From the NCBI GenBank assembly GCA_963575745.1, contig CAUYUJ010017900.1, positions 156,925-220,924 on the forward strand: a DNA stretch of 64,000 nt. The letters run 5' to 3'. This DNA is from Prorocentrum cordatum. Lineage: Eukaryota > Sar > Dinophyceae > Prorocentrales > Prorocentraceae. Positions 40,641 through 50,302 of this stretch are shown here, piece after piece (positions within the stretch are counted from its first letter, which is position 1; every line of letters begins with the position of its first letter). Under the pieces are notes generated by a model. That model had not been told where the DNA came from. It did no database searches and saw nothing but the letters and a program-made list of their open reading frames with translations. A program made the translations under genes and the position numbers.

Positions 40641-40787
40641 GGGGGGTCTCATTTCGGGGGGGGGTCTCTTCCAGGCCGTCTTGGAGGGCCTGGGGGGGGG
40701 TCTGGGGACGACGTTTTGGGGGGTCCTCCCACGGGGGGGGGGGTCTGAAGTGGCTGGTCTTGGAGGGTCCAGACCCCCTCCCTTTTG

Positions 40788-40985
40788 TTACGGTAGGTTT
40801 GCGTCGTGTCGACCAGCGGCGACCCCAGCGCGGGCGTTCAAGGTTGAACGCCGCCAGTGGCCCAGAATCAACCTATATGGAACGACCGGGCGATCGACCA
40901 GCCGCCGATCGTTCAAGGTTGAACGATCCACGCGGCGTCAGAAACCAACGCTGGGGTCGGCACGACACGAACCTGCCGTAGGCAG
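40788..40985. mobile_element. TACGGTAGGTT inverted-repeat element with two inner palindromes
   Basis: Outer arms TACGGTAGGTTTGCGTCGTG and CACGACACGAACCTGCCGTA, then GCGACCCCAGCG and CGCTGGGGTCG. Inside are two palindromes sharing one core: GGCGTTCAAGGTTGAACGCC near 40832 and GATCGTTCAAGGTTGAACGA near 40909. Confidence 0.85.
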
Positions 40986-41167
40986 CTTGTTCAGCTCAGG
41001 TCCGGCCGTCGGCCCCCGTGCGCCAGGCCGTTCGCTTCGCGCGCCCGCCCGCCCGACCTCCGACACGCCGCTGGCGCGGCCGCCTCTGCGGCCGCGACGA
41101 GAAGTACTCCAGATTTCAGCTCCTGCAGGATTGCAGGATTGCAGCTCCTGCTCCCGCGCCTTTCGAA

Positions 41168-41242
41168 CTCCTCCTCCTCCTCCTCCTCCTCCTCCTCCTC
41201 CTCCTCCTCCTCCTCCTCCTCCCTCTCCTCCTCCTCCTGGGT
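41168..41242. repeat. (CTC)n tract
   Basis: CTC repeat. The stretch 41243-41980 has GC-rich frames only, with CCCGCCCG-type words. Confidence 0.9.
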
Positions 41243-42242
41243 CTCAACCCTCCCAGACGAGAAGTTTTAGACCCCCCCCCGTGGGAAAACCCTCCAAAGC
41301 ATCGTCCCCAGACCCCCCCAGGCCCTCCAAGATGCCTCCCTTTGTTACGAAATCTGGAGTATGCCCGCCAACCTTTTGCCTCGCCAATTTTGGCGCTGCG
41401 CGTGGACCTGTCGGGGGAGCGTAAGACCCGGGTTTGCCAGGACCCGGGTTCGCCATCGTTTTTTGACGACCGCGCCCCGGATTCTGACGAGGAGGAGTTT
41501 CGTGGGATGTCTGCAGCGGGAGGCCTCGTCAAAATGCAGGCTCGGCCTCGTCATTTTTTGACGACCTCGTCGGGGATTTCCGAGTTCCTTGTACCCAGGT
41601 CTTACGTTCCCCTGAACCTGGTGCTCTGGGTCGCCCGCGTCTGCGGCGCAGTGTAGCCCCCTCCTGCGCACTTCGTGGGTGATTTCGGCCACTGCTGGTC
41701 GGCAGTTTCCTGACGGCGCCTGGCACCCCTGCGCGCTCGCGAACGAAAGACTATGCCCACCAACCCATCCGGCAACGACTCCTAGGCGATGAGCCCTGAT
41801 CAGGTGATGTTTCGCCTGTTCTGGATGGCCCCTGACCCGCCCGTTCAGGACCGCCCGCCCGACCCACCCAAGCAGGGTCCGCCCGCTCCCTTGCTCGGAG
41901 ACGCGCCCGCCCGTTCTGACGTTCCGCCCGCCCGTCCCGCGCGTCAAGGCCCGCCCGCCTCATCCACCCTGTACAGTAGGTTCAAATCGGGTGTTTCCAC
42001 AGGCGGAGTATTTTAAGATAGCCCCCAGATAGTTTTGGGACGATGTTTTTCGACTGTTTTCGATTATTTTTGTGTGTATGTGTATATATATATATATAGA
42101 TATAGATATTCTCCTCTTCCGATATTTTTACACGCCTGGGCGGGGGGGGACCCCCTTCCCCAAAACCGGACTCCCGGGCAAGACACTGCTGGTGTAACGC
42201 GCCGGGAAAACAAGGCGTGCGAACGATACATATATATACACA

Positions 42243-42794
42243 TATAGGTATGCATGTATGTATGTATGTATGCATGCATGCATGCATGCATGCATGCAGG
42301 TATGTATGTATGTATGCATGTATGTATGTATGCATGTATGCATGTATGTATGTATGTATGTATGTATGCATATATGTATGTATGTATGTGTATGTGTATG
42401 TATATGTATATATATATATATATATATGTATGTCTATGTATGTATGTGTGCGTATTTATGTATGCATGTATGTATGTATGCATGTATGCATGTATGCATG
42501 TATACATGTATGCATATATGCATGTATGCATGTATGTATGTATGTATGTATGCATGCATGTATGTATGTATGTATGCATGCATGCATGTATGCATGCCTG
42601 CATATATGTATGTATGTATGTATGCATGCATGTATGTATGTATGTATTCATGCATGCATGTATGTACGTATGTATGTATGTATGTATGCATGTATATGCA
42701 TATGTATATGTATATATATATATATATATGTATATGTATGGGTATATGTATATGTATATGTATATGTGTATGTATATGTGTATGCATGTATATG

Positions 42795-42829
<35 letters not shown>

Positions 42830-43088
42830 GCATGTATGCATGTATGCATGTATGCATGTATGCATGTATGCATGTATGCATGTATGCATGTATGCATGTA
42901 TGTATGTAGGTATGTATGTATGTATGCATGCATGCATGCATGCATGTATGCATGCATGTATGTATGTATGTATGTATGTATGTGTGTATGTATGTATGTA
43001 GGTAGATTTGTGTATGCATGTGAGTCTATATGTGTGTATGTATGTACATGTGTATATGCATGCATGTACGCATGCATGTATGTATGTG

Positions 43089-43110
<22 letters not shown>
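42243..43110. repeat. (TATG/CATG)n tetranucleotide array, ~870 bp
   Basis: TATG and CATG repeats with TA and GTATAT interruptions. The 4-bp unit leaves every frame open, giving Met-Tyr-Val-Cys and His-Thr-Tyr-Ile pseudo-proteins. Flanked by related GC-rich blocks (42130-42180 and 43135-43180), each with GACCCCC...CCAAA...GACTCCCGGG. Confidence 0.93.
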
Positions 43111-43119
<9 letters not shown>

Positions 43120-43189
43120 AAGATACTTTTGTAAGCACGGGCGGCGGGACCCCCCCCAAACAAAAAAATGACTCCCGGGATCTGGGGCT

Positions 43190-43790
43190 TTGGGACCCTC
43201 CGGACGGGCCTCGAAGCGGCCCCCTGGGCGTCGCAGGGCGTTTTGCCAAGCCTTCCCAGCACTCCTAGGGCGATCAGAGGGGGTCATCGGAGACGTCCCA
43301 GAGACCTCCAAGGCAGCACAAGAGCGCTCCAAGAGTGACCGAGGTGACCTCGATATAGGCCTCCAGGACGGCCCCAAAAGGCTTCAAAACATTCCGAATC
43401 GCACTCCCAAAAAAGGCCCCCAAAGGCATAAGTCATTGATTTTCTGTGGTTGTTGAGTGAATTTTGGGGTTCTCCTCTTTTCGGCTCCCTGACGCTCCAG
43501 TACGGCAGTCTTCTGGGCGTCCGAAGCCGCCTGGGAAGCTCCAAAATCGCCCCACAATCATCCGAAAGAGCTTCTAGGCAGTCCCACAGAGCCCCAAAAC
43601 GGCACAACAGGGGTCAAACATGGCCCTCAGAGAGTCCCATGGCGGCCCAAGACGGCCCCAAGACACCCTCCGAAGCATTCCAAATCGTGACCTGGTCGTT
43701 GAGGGAAACAATGGAGGCAGGGTGGCCCGAGGAAGCCCCCAGAACCTCCAGAACACGCCCAGGAGGCCCCCAGAAGCTTTAAGAAGGCCT
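43190..43790. repeat. CCCCAAGACGGCC-type degenerate repeat
   Basis: CCTCCA(A/G)G, GGCCCCAAA and CGGCCCAAGACGG words recur. Reverse-sense counterpart of 30640-31150 and 46985-47620. The stretch 43791-44050 has one short frame (ENAQGMARMRKQKHGGRITK) of unknown nature. Confidence 0.55.
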
Positions 43791-44275
43791 GAAACTTTTG
43801 TGATGCCCCCAGAGGCTCTCCAAGGAGGAGCCGTCGCAAACAGAGCTGAGGAGGATGGGGAGAATGCGCAGGGTATGGCGAGAATGAGGAAACAGAAACA
43901 TGGAGGAAGGATAACGAAGAGCATCATTTCAGCGGCGATGCTGGAAAAAGGCAACGAGGAGTTATCGCTAAATTGTCGGCTTGGCCTTCCTGCCACTCGG
44001 CCTGCTTACCAAACTTCAAGGACCAAGGTGCATGGCGCGAAGCGCCACTGCAGTCTTATTTATATATATATATATATATCCACTCACACTATTTTCATGC
44101 TTGCTTCAAAAATCCGCCTGTAGGTGGACATGGCCGACCTAACGTTAGGCTCAGCCCGCCCGACGCCTTCTAGGGGCCGCCCGCCCGACCCGGCTGCGTT
44201 GTCCAGTCGCGGCTTTTCTTTCGGCAGTGCCGTGGCAAGAAGAAGCCCACCAAAGAGGATGCACGCAGAGGGCGG

Positions 44276-44477
44276 TAATGGAGGATGACGATTGATAAAT
44301 GACCGGGGGTCGTGTTCACGCGGCGGCGCCCAAGATGACGATTGGAAAAACCCGGCAGCGGGGTGGAACACTATTTTTAAATCGTTCTCCTCCAGTCAGA
44401 AGGTTTAGCAGAAATAGCAGAGAACTATGTTTTGAATCGTTCTCTCACATTTTTTCATTAATCGTCATCCCGCATTA
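44276..44477 (+). mobile_element. TAATG MITE, copy E
   Basis: 202 bp from TAATGGAGGATGACGATTGA to TTAATCGTCATCCCGCATTA, with TA at both ends. The most symmetrical copy of this family in the window. Confidence 0.87.
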
Positions 44478-44908
44478 GCCGAGGGTTCGGAAGAGATTCG
44501 AGCAACGGCTGAGTCGAACGTGAGCAGCGGCGAGCCGGCAGCCTATTGCACTGCTTGCTGCTGCCCCCGTCGCACACCAGCTCGGACCCTCGAGGATCGC
44601 AGGACGCTGTGGTTGTATGACGTTGGCTCTCTTCTGCCTCTGCGGGCCCCCCGGAGGCTTCCAGAGGCAAAGCGTCGGAGGTTGATAGACCTCCTACCCT
44701 GACACGGCGATCAGTGAATCGGCCGTTTTCGGTTCGCGAGAGGGCGTCGCGGCTGTTATTTTTGCGGGTCCAGGTCCGTCGGTTTCGGTCCTAGGCCGTT
44801 TTCATCGTTGGGAGGTGCATTAAAGGGAGATTTTTACACCGCCGAAAGCAGCAGACGACGAAGCGACTACCTCCCAGGGTGAAATCTCCCTGAGGATGAC
44901 AAAATGGT

Positions 44909-45078
44909 TTGGGAGGGAAGAAAAGCACACAGACACAATGAGTCGCCGACTCCCAGGAACATAGGGGAGAATATGGGAAGTGGGGGGAAGACGAACACCC
45001 AGAAAATATGGGACACTATCACTATGGGGAATCCTGGGATTCGTGTGTCTGTTTGTTTGTGAGTCCCTGGGCCCCTTC
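44909..45078 (+). mobile_element. TCAGGAGGGG/AATATGGG element, copy 6
   Basis: GGGAGGGAAGAAAAGCACAC to GTCCCTGGGCCCCTTCA, with AGTCGCCGACTCCC in place of the usual ATCGTCGAT palindrome: both sides changed together, so the palindrome is kept. Confidence 0.75.
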
Positions 45079-45129
45079 AACAACAAGGTTCCCTGGGGAC
45101 GTTGCAGGCCGACGCCAGCACGATGTATG

Positions 45130-45422
45130 ACCGCAGCCCTTGGCACCTTTTGATGGGGAGCCTCTCCCACTCCAAGGATCGCGTGGCGACGGAAGCATTA
45201 AGTCGGGCCTGTCCCTCTACAGGGGAAATATTCAGATATAGTCCACACATTATATGGGGACGTTTTTTTTCCCGACTATGTTTGACTACTTTTGATATTT
45301 CGCTGAGAACTTTGTTTTCGTCCGGAATCCGCCTGTAGGGGGACATGCCCGACCTACCCTTGGCACCTGAAGAGGGAGCCTCGTCCACTTCCAGGAGCGC
45401 GTGGCGACGGAATCAGCAGCAA
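45130..45422 (+). repeat. ~65-bp imperfect direct repeats around an AGTCGGGC element
   Basis: CCCTTGGCACCT, GGGAGCCTC, CCACT, CCA and GCGTGGCGACGGAA occur in the same order on both sides (about 45139-45195 and 45356-45413) of the element at 45199-45356. Confidence 0.78.
45199..45356 (+). mobile_element. AGTCGGGC TIR element, copy 9, intact
   Basis: 158 bp from TAAGTCGGGCCTGTCCCTCT to CGCCTGTAGGGGGACATGCC and CGACCTA. The interior is ATATGGGGACG and TTCGTCCGGAAT. With 16885 and 33254 this is a reference copy of the family. Confidence 0.87.
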
Positions 45423-45489
45423 GCCAGAGAAGCCACACCGCTGAAATAGGGGAGCGAAACATGGCATGAATATAATTACCCCACTGCGA

Positions 45490-46558
45490 TCCTACCTAGA
45501 AGGTGGAGCCCCTAGGAAAGCAGCATTGGTTGCCATGCTGTGCTATGCTATGCTATGCCATGATATGCTGCGCTATGCTATGCTATGCTATGCTATGCTA
45601 TGCTATGCTAGACTATGCTGCGCTATGCTATGCTAAGCTAAGCCATGCTATGCTATGTCATGCTGTGTTATGCTAAGCTATGTTATTATATGCTATGCTA
45701 TGCTAAGCTGCGCTATGATATGCTATGCTATGCTACTGCTATGCTAGGCTGCGCTATGCTATGCCATGATATGATATGCTTGGCTATGCTATGCTATGCT
45801 ATGCTATGCCAATGCAGCGCTCCGCTATGTCAAGCTAAGCTAAGCTAAGCTAACCCTCTAGGCAGAGCCTAGGTAGGGAATTACACCCATGCTAATATGC
45901 TATGCTGCACTATGCTATGCTCCGCTATGCTATGCTGTGCTCTGCTATGCTAAAGTTCAGCGAAGCTAAGATGAAGGTAAGCTAAGCTAAGATACACCTG
46001 AGCTAAGATGAAGTTAAGCTAAGCTAATATGAAATATGCTAAGCTGAGATGAGATAAGCAACGCTAAGCTAAGGGGACGTAACTGGGGGAACCGCGGGGC
46101 GGATCCTGGGGGAACCGCCCGGGGCGTGGAACACTGCCCGGCCCCTTTAAGATAGAGAGTAAGAACCTTTCTAGGCAGAGCCTAGGCAGGGAATAATAAT
46201 GCATGCTATGCTATGCTATGCTGCGCTATGCTGTGCTATGCTGGGCTTTGTTATGGTATGCTGTGCTGCGCTGTGCTGTGCTACGCTCTGCTATGATGTG
46301 CTCTGCTATGCTGAAGCTCGGCGAAGTTAAGATGAAGGTAAGCTAAGCTAAGATAAACCTGAGCTAAGATGAAGTTAAGCTAAGCTAATATGAAATATGC
46401 TAAGCTAAGATGAGATAAGCAACGCTAAGCTAAGGGGACGTAACTGGGGAAACCGCGGGGCGGATCCTGGGGGAACCGCCGGGGGCGTGGAACACTGCCC
46501 GGCCCTTGAAGCCAACACGGTAAGAACCCTTCTAGGCAGAGCCTAGGTAGGCAAAAAC
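45490..46558. mobile_element. CCTAGG-bounded element with (GCTAT)n core
   Basis: Starts near CCTACCTAGAAGGTGGAGCC and CCTAGGAAAGCAGCA, carries (GCTAT)n at 45530-45840, and contains two near-identical blocks ending CTAGGCAGAGCCTAGG (45955-46190 and 46315-46555). A relative in inverse orientation lies at 58925-59380. Confidence 0.75.
45530..45840. repeat. (GCTAT)n pentanucleotide array
   Basis: GCTAT repeat with GCGCTAT and GCTAAGC variants. AGCTA-rich DNA continues to about 46450. Confidence 0.93.
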
Positions 46559-46560
46559 AT

Positions 46561-46692
46561 GGAGGTTCGCGCGGATTTCTCAGATCACCGCTGGACCCCC
46601 CTGGCGGCGCTTCCAGCGCCGCCACTGGCGCGCTCCGCGCGCCAGGGAGGAGGGTCCAGCGCGGATCCGAGAAATCCGCGCGGACCTCAGAG
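46561..46692. repeat. GAGGTCCGCGCGGATTTCTC hairpin element
   Basis: Outer arms AGGTTCGCGCGGATTTCTCA and GAGAAATCCGCGCGGACCTC, inner GGCGCTTCCAGCGCC and GCGCGCTCCGCGCGC. Best-preserved member of the family seen at 19060 and 28365. Confidence 0.75.
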
Positions 46693-46984
46693 TTTTTATG
46701 TTTATCCGTAAGGGCTTCGCCCCTTGCTGTCGGCTCCCTTTCAACTAGGATGGGGTATGTCAGAGCTATGTTGTATTGCGAAGGCCTTACGGCCAGTGCC
46801 GCAGACCCTGAGAACGACGAAGATGAAAACGAGGGGGGGGGGGCAGGGGGAGGATGAGTGGGAGGTGGAGGAAGGGTGGAGGAGGTGGATGAGGGAGGAG
46901 GATGGGGGAGAAGGATGTGGAGGAGAGGCAAGAGGAGGAGAAGGAGGCAGAGGAGAGCAGGAGGAGGTGGAGCGGAGGACCAGC

Positions 46985-47620
46985 CTGGGGTTCTCTTGAG
47001 GCCGTCTTGGGCCGTCCAGGGCTCCTCTTGCGCCCTCTCGAGGCACTCTTGGAGGCCTGGGCAATTTGGGGCTCTCCTGGGCTGTCTTGGGGCAGTTTTG
47101 GGGCCCCTTGGTAGCCTCTTGGGGCCTCTTGGGGCTTCTTCGGGCCTCTTGGGGGCCTCTTGGGGCTGAGAGCTCGAAATGTCCGTTCGGGTCCCCTGTC
47201 TGGGCACTCTCCTGCAGCCGTCTTGGGGGCCTCTTGGGCCGTCTTGGAGGCGTCTTGGGCCGTGTTGGGGCCCTCTTCGGCCGTTAGGGGATTCTCTTGG
47301 GGGCCTCTGGGGCCGTCTCGGGGTGATCTTGGGGGCCTCTTGGGCCGTCTTAGCGCGTCGGGAAGCGGAAGAGGCAAGAATGCCAACATCTGTCAAAAAC
47401 GTATGGGAAATCTATGGATTTTGCCTCTTGGGGCTCTCGTGGGAAAGCTCCTGGAGGCCTCTTGGGGCGCTTTGCAGGCCTCTTGGGCCGTCTGGGGGCT
47501 GTCAAGGCGTCTTGGACAGATCGGTCGGCGATTCGGGGTTCTCTTGGACTGTCTTTGGGGCCTCTTGGGGCACTCTTGGCCTGTCTTGGGGCTTTTTTGG
47601 GCTCCAGGACTCCCGGGGGG
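46985..47620. repeat. CTTGGGGCCTCTTGGGC degenerate repeat
   Basis: Units of about 11-13 bp (GGCCTCTTGGG, GCCGTCTTGGG) over 635 bp give Leu-Gly-Ser-Trp frames. Non-coding in my view. Confidence 0.7.
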
Positions 47621-47954
47621 GGCGTTGTATCTGACCCTACCCCCCCGGCCCCCCCCCCCTTGGCGGGGGAGTGATCGAAGGGAAGGGAGTTCCCTTCGAC
47701 TCAATTACGACGTTGCTCAACTTCGCTTTGGCTGGCGCGCTGAGGAGGTCCCTGGGCAAGGGGGGAGCTTCGACGAGCCCAGGGAAATGGGGGAGGCAGG
47801 GAAAGGGGGCGACAGAGACGACGACCAATGAATGACGGAGATGACGACTACGGACAAGCCTCTCACACACGCCGACAGGGTCGGCGGATTTTCTCGGCGA
47901 CGTTGTTAAACAATGTCGGAACCTCATGCTAGGGCAATTGGTAAGTGGCATCTC

Positions 47955-48302
47955 ATATTTACGAGGTTGTATAGCTTCGGGGACGCGAATATGGAGTAAT
48001 TTGGAAGGCTTTGTGGATTCGGATGCGCGAGCATCGCGTAATTTACGAGGGTGTATGGCCTCGGGGACGCGAATCTTATGTAATTTACGTGGGTCTATTG
48101 TCTCGGGGGCGCGAATCTTGTATAATTTACGCAGGCGTATGTCTTCGGGGACGCGAGTATTATCTAATTTCCGAGGGATTATGGTTTTGGGGACGCGAAT
48201 CGTGTGGAAGCTACCAGGTTATATAGCCTCAGGGACGCGGCTATGGCGTAATTTACCAGGAGAGTATGGCCTCGGGCACCCGAGTATCATGTATTTTTAC
48301 GT
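47955..48302 (+). repeat. 42-bp minisatellite, 8 units, 14-codon period
   Basis: Each unit carries GGGGACGCGAAT followed by TAATTTACG(A/T)GGG. The period is 41-43 bp. In one frame, open from 47926 to 48549, the units read NLRGCMASGTRILC-like 14-residue repeats without a stop. Confidence 0.85.
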
Positions 48303-48584
48303 CTCCCACCCCGGGAACTCCGAGAACCTTCCCCGGGCGTGCAATCCCGTCTGGGGCTCCCACCCCTCGCGCGGACAGCAACAACCAACAGGGAGGGAGC
48401 AGAACGCAGGTCTGTTGCAGTGGAAACTGGAAGCTGTAGCTGGAGCAGGGAGCTGCCGTCTTCACCCTCGCAGTCTGGTGGCCCCGCAAGGGGGCCGGCG
48501 GATGTCGTTGTTTGTTTCCCTGGGCAAGCCAGAGAAGCCACTCCGCTGAAAGCCTCTGAACTCATGGGATGCCAAACGTGCACA

Positions 48585-48745
48585 CTGATCATTTCTAATT
48601 CTTCGAAGGTTCCTCGATTTTTAGGGGGCAAGGTCATTTCATTTCTAATTGTTCTATCCTGGGCCTATTCCTGGCCACGAGGGGGCCAGGAACAAAAACG
48701 AGCACAATTAGAAATGAGCACGATTAGAACTGAACGACGTGTACC
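48585..48745 (+). mobile_element. ACACGTCGTTCAT element, copy 3
   Basis: CATTTCTAATTCTTCGAAGG to ATTAGAACTGAACGACGTGT with TTCCTGGCCACGAGGGGGCC. The AATTAGAAATGAGCAC word is duplicated near the right end. Confidence 0.65.
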
Positions 48746-49460
48746 TCAGAGCGGACCTGGAGAGGAGAAGTCATCTTGTGGCCTTCTGTCGTCGGGCCGC
48801 GTGGGGTTGCCCCCTGGCGCTTTCTGGATCACTATGACCGCTCTGGATCTGCTGAAGCCCAGTGAGGAGCCCCCTGGTGCTTAATGCAACACCTTGGGGA
48901 TTCTGCGACCTCCTGGAGCCTCGTGGGGGTCCTCGGCTTGATTGTTCTAAGCGCTGGGGGCGTTTTTGTTGGTTTGTTTCTTCGTTGTCCATGTTTCGCT
49001 CTTGACTGTGCCAAAACGTTCCAAACACGACGCCCTGGAGAGTGGACGTCAGGCACGCGGCATTTGTGATACCCAAGAACGTATTTTGACCATGCGCTGA
49101 CACTGGGCGGAAACGAGCAGGTGGGCCACGGGCCGCTCCGGGAACCGAAACAGTGAGCACCAAAAACGGCGTCCAAATCGGAAAGGAAGCGACGATCTCG
49201 ATCGGAAACTGGAACGTATACATTGCCAGTGGCGGGCTGTTCTTGAATTCCAGAACTTTTTCGAGGGCCGGGGAAGACGTCGGGGTGGTGTGGTGTATAT
49301 TTTTTCCCCGTCATCCTAGGGAAGCAGCGGCGCGTGTATACACCGGGGTCCCGCATACACCAGGATCCGCTTTCCCGTGCGAGCTTCAGTGCGGGGCCGC
49401 AACAAGCGTCGGTGTGTAGGGTTCGGTTCCTTGCTCGAGCATGGGAAGAAACTGGCCCCA

Positions 49461-49672
49461 GTTCGATGCTCGTTTCGGGGACCTTCCTGGAGCCCACCTA
49501 ACGGATCTGTTCGACCCCAGTTCTACTCAAGTTCGTTTCAAGTTCGACTCAGGTTCGACGCAGGTTCGACTCAGGTTCGACTCAGGGTCGACCCAAATCG
49601 ACTGACGTTCGACGCAGCTTCGACGCACGAGTGGAGCGAGTGGCTCCAGGAAGGTCCCCAGAACGAGCATCC
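49461..49672. mobile_element. TIR element with an 11-bp GGTTCGACTCA array
   Basis: Inverted arms of about 36 bp: GATGCTCGTTTCGGGGACCT and TCCTGGAGCC on the left, GGCTCCAGGAAGGTCCCCAG and AACGAGCATC on the right. Between them (49510-49630) are about ten units of (A/C)GGTTCGACTC. Confidence 0.88.
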
Positions 49673-49778
49673 AACCCCAGCGTTCCGAGCATCCTCGAAG
49701 GCCCTCGGGACCAGCTCGGGCCCCCCCCCCCTCTGGGGCCACGCCCTGGGGCACCCCGTGGCCGGGAGCCGCGGCCAG

Positions 49779-50165
49779 GAGGAGGAGGAGGAGGAGGAGG
49801 AGGAGGGGGAGGAGGAGGAGGAGGAGGAGGAGGAGGAGGAGGAGGAGGAGGAGGAGGAGGAGGAGGAGGAGGAGGGAGGAGGGGAGGAGGGGGAGGAGGG
49901 GGAGGAGGGGGAAGGAGGGAGGGGGGAGGGGGGGAGGAGGGGGAGGAGGGGAGGAGGAGGAGGAGGAGAGGAGGAGGAGGGGGGGGAGGAGGAGGGGGAG
50001 GAGGGGGAGGAGGGGGGAGGGGAGAGGATGAGGAGGAGGAGGGGGAGGGAGGAGGGGGGAGGAGGGGGAGGAGGAGGAGGTGGAGGAGGAGGAGGAGGAG
50101 GAGGGAGGAGGAGGAGGAGGAGGAGGGGGAGGAGGAGGAGTGAGGAGGAGGAAGAAGGAGGAGGA
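49779..50165. repeat. (GGA)n purine tract upstream of LINE-B
   Basis: About 385 bp of GGA repeat with GGGGA variants. Confidence 0.92.
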
Positions 50166-50302
50166 GGCGCTGCGACGCCGCGACGGCGCGCCCGCCCCGT
50201 GGGTGGGGGGGGGGCGCTCGGCCGCTCCCGGAGAGAGCCGGTGGGCTCCAGGGATGCCTCCTCCTCCTCCTTCTCCTTCTCCTCCTCCTGCTCCTCCTCC
50301 TC

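Larger units (their letters stand above)
41984..44141 (+). mobile_element. AGTCGGGC-family element expanded by a CATG array
   Basis: Left-end-like CAAATCGGGTGTTTCCACAG and GCGGAGTATT with GTTTTGGGACGATGTTTTTC; right end AATCCGCCTGTAGGTGGACA and TGGCCGACCTAA. The 2.1 kb between contain the tetranucleotide array and a GGGCCCC-rich degenerate repeat (43190-43790). The pairing of the two ends is inferred. Confidence 0.5.

Noticed and set aside
42064-43377. Long Met-Tyr-Val-Cys and His-Thr-Tyr-Ile frames on both strands
   Set aside because: Pure product of a tetranucleotide array: a 4-bp unit cycles through all frames without a stop.
30640-47834. Leu-Gly-Pro-Ser-Trp-rich frames (30648-31230, 43190-43782, 46858-47831) as proteins
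   Set aside because: They follow the 11-13-bp CTTGGGGCC repeat in every frame and show no conserved domain.
50215-50260. Spliced-leader relic before LINE-B (GAGCCGGTGGGCTCCAG)
   Set aside because: Needs a gap and several mismatches to match the leader core; in such GC-rich DNA this is no better than chance.
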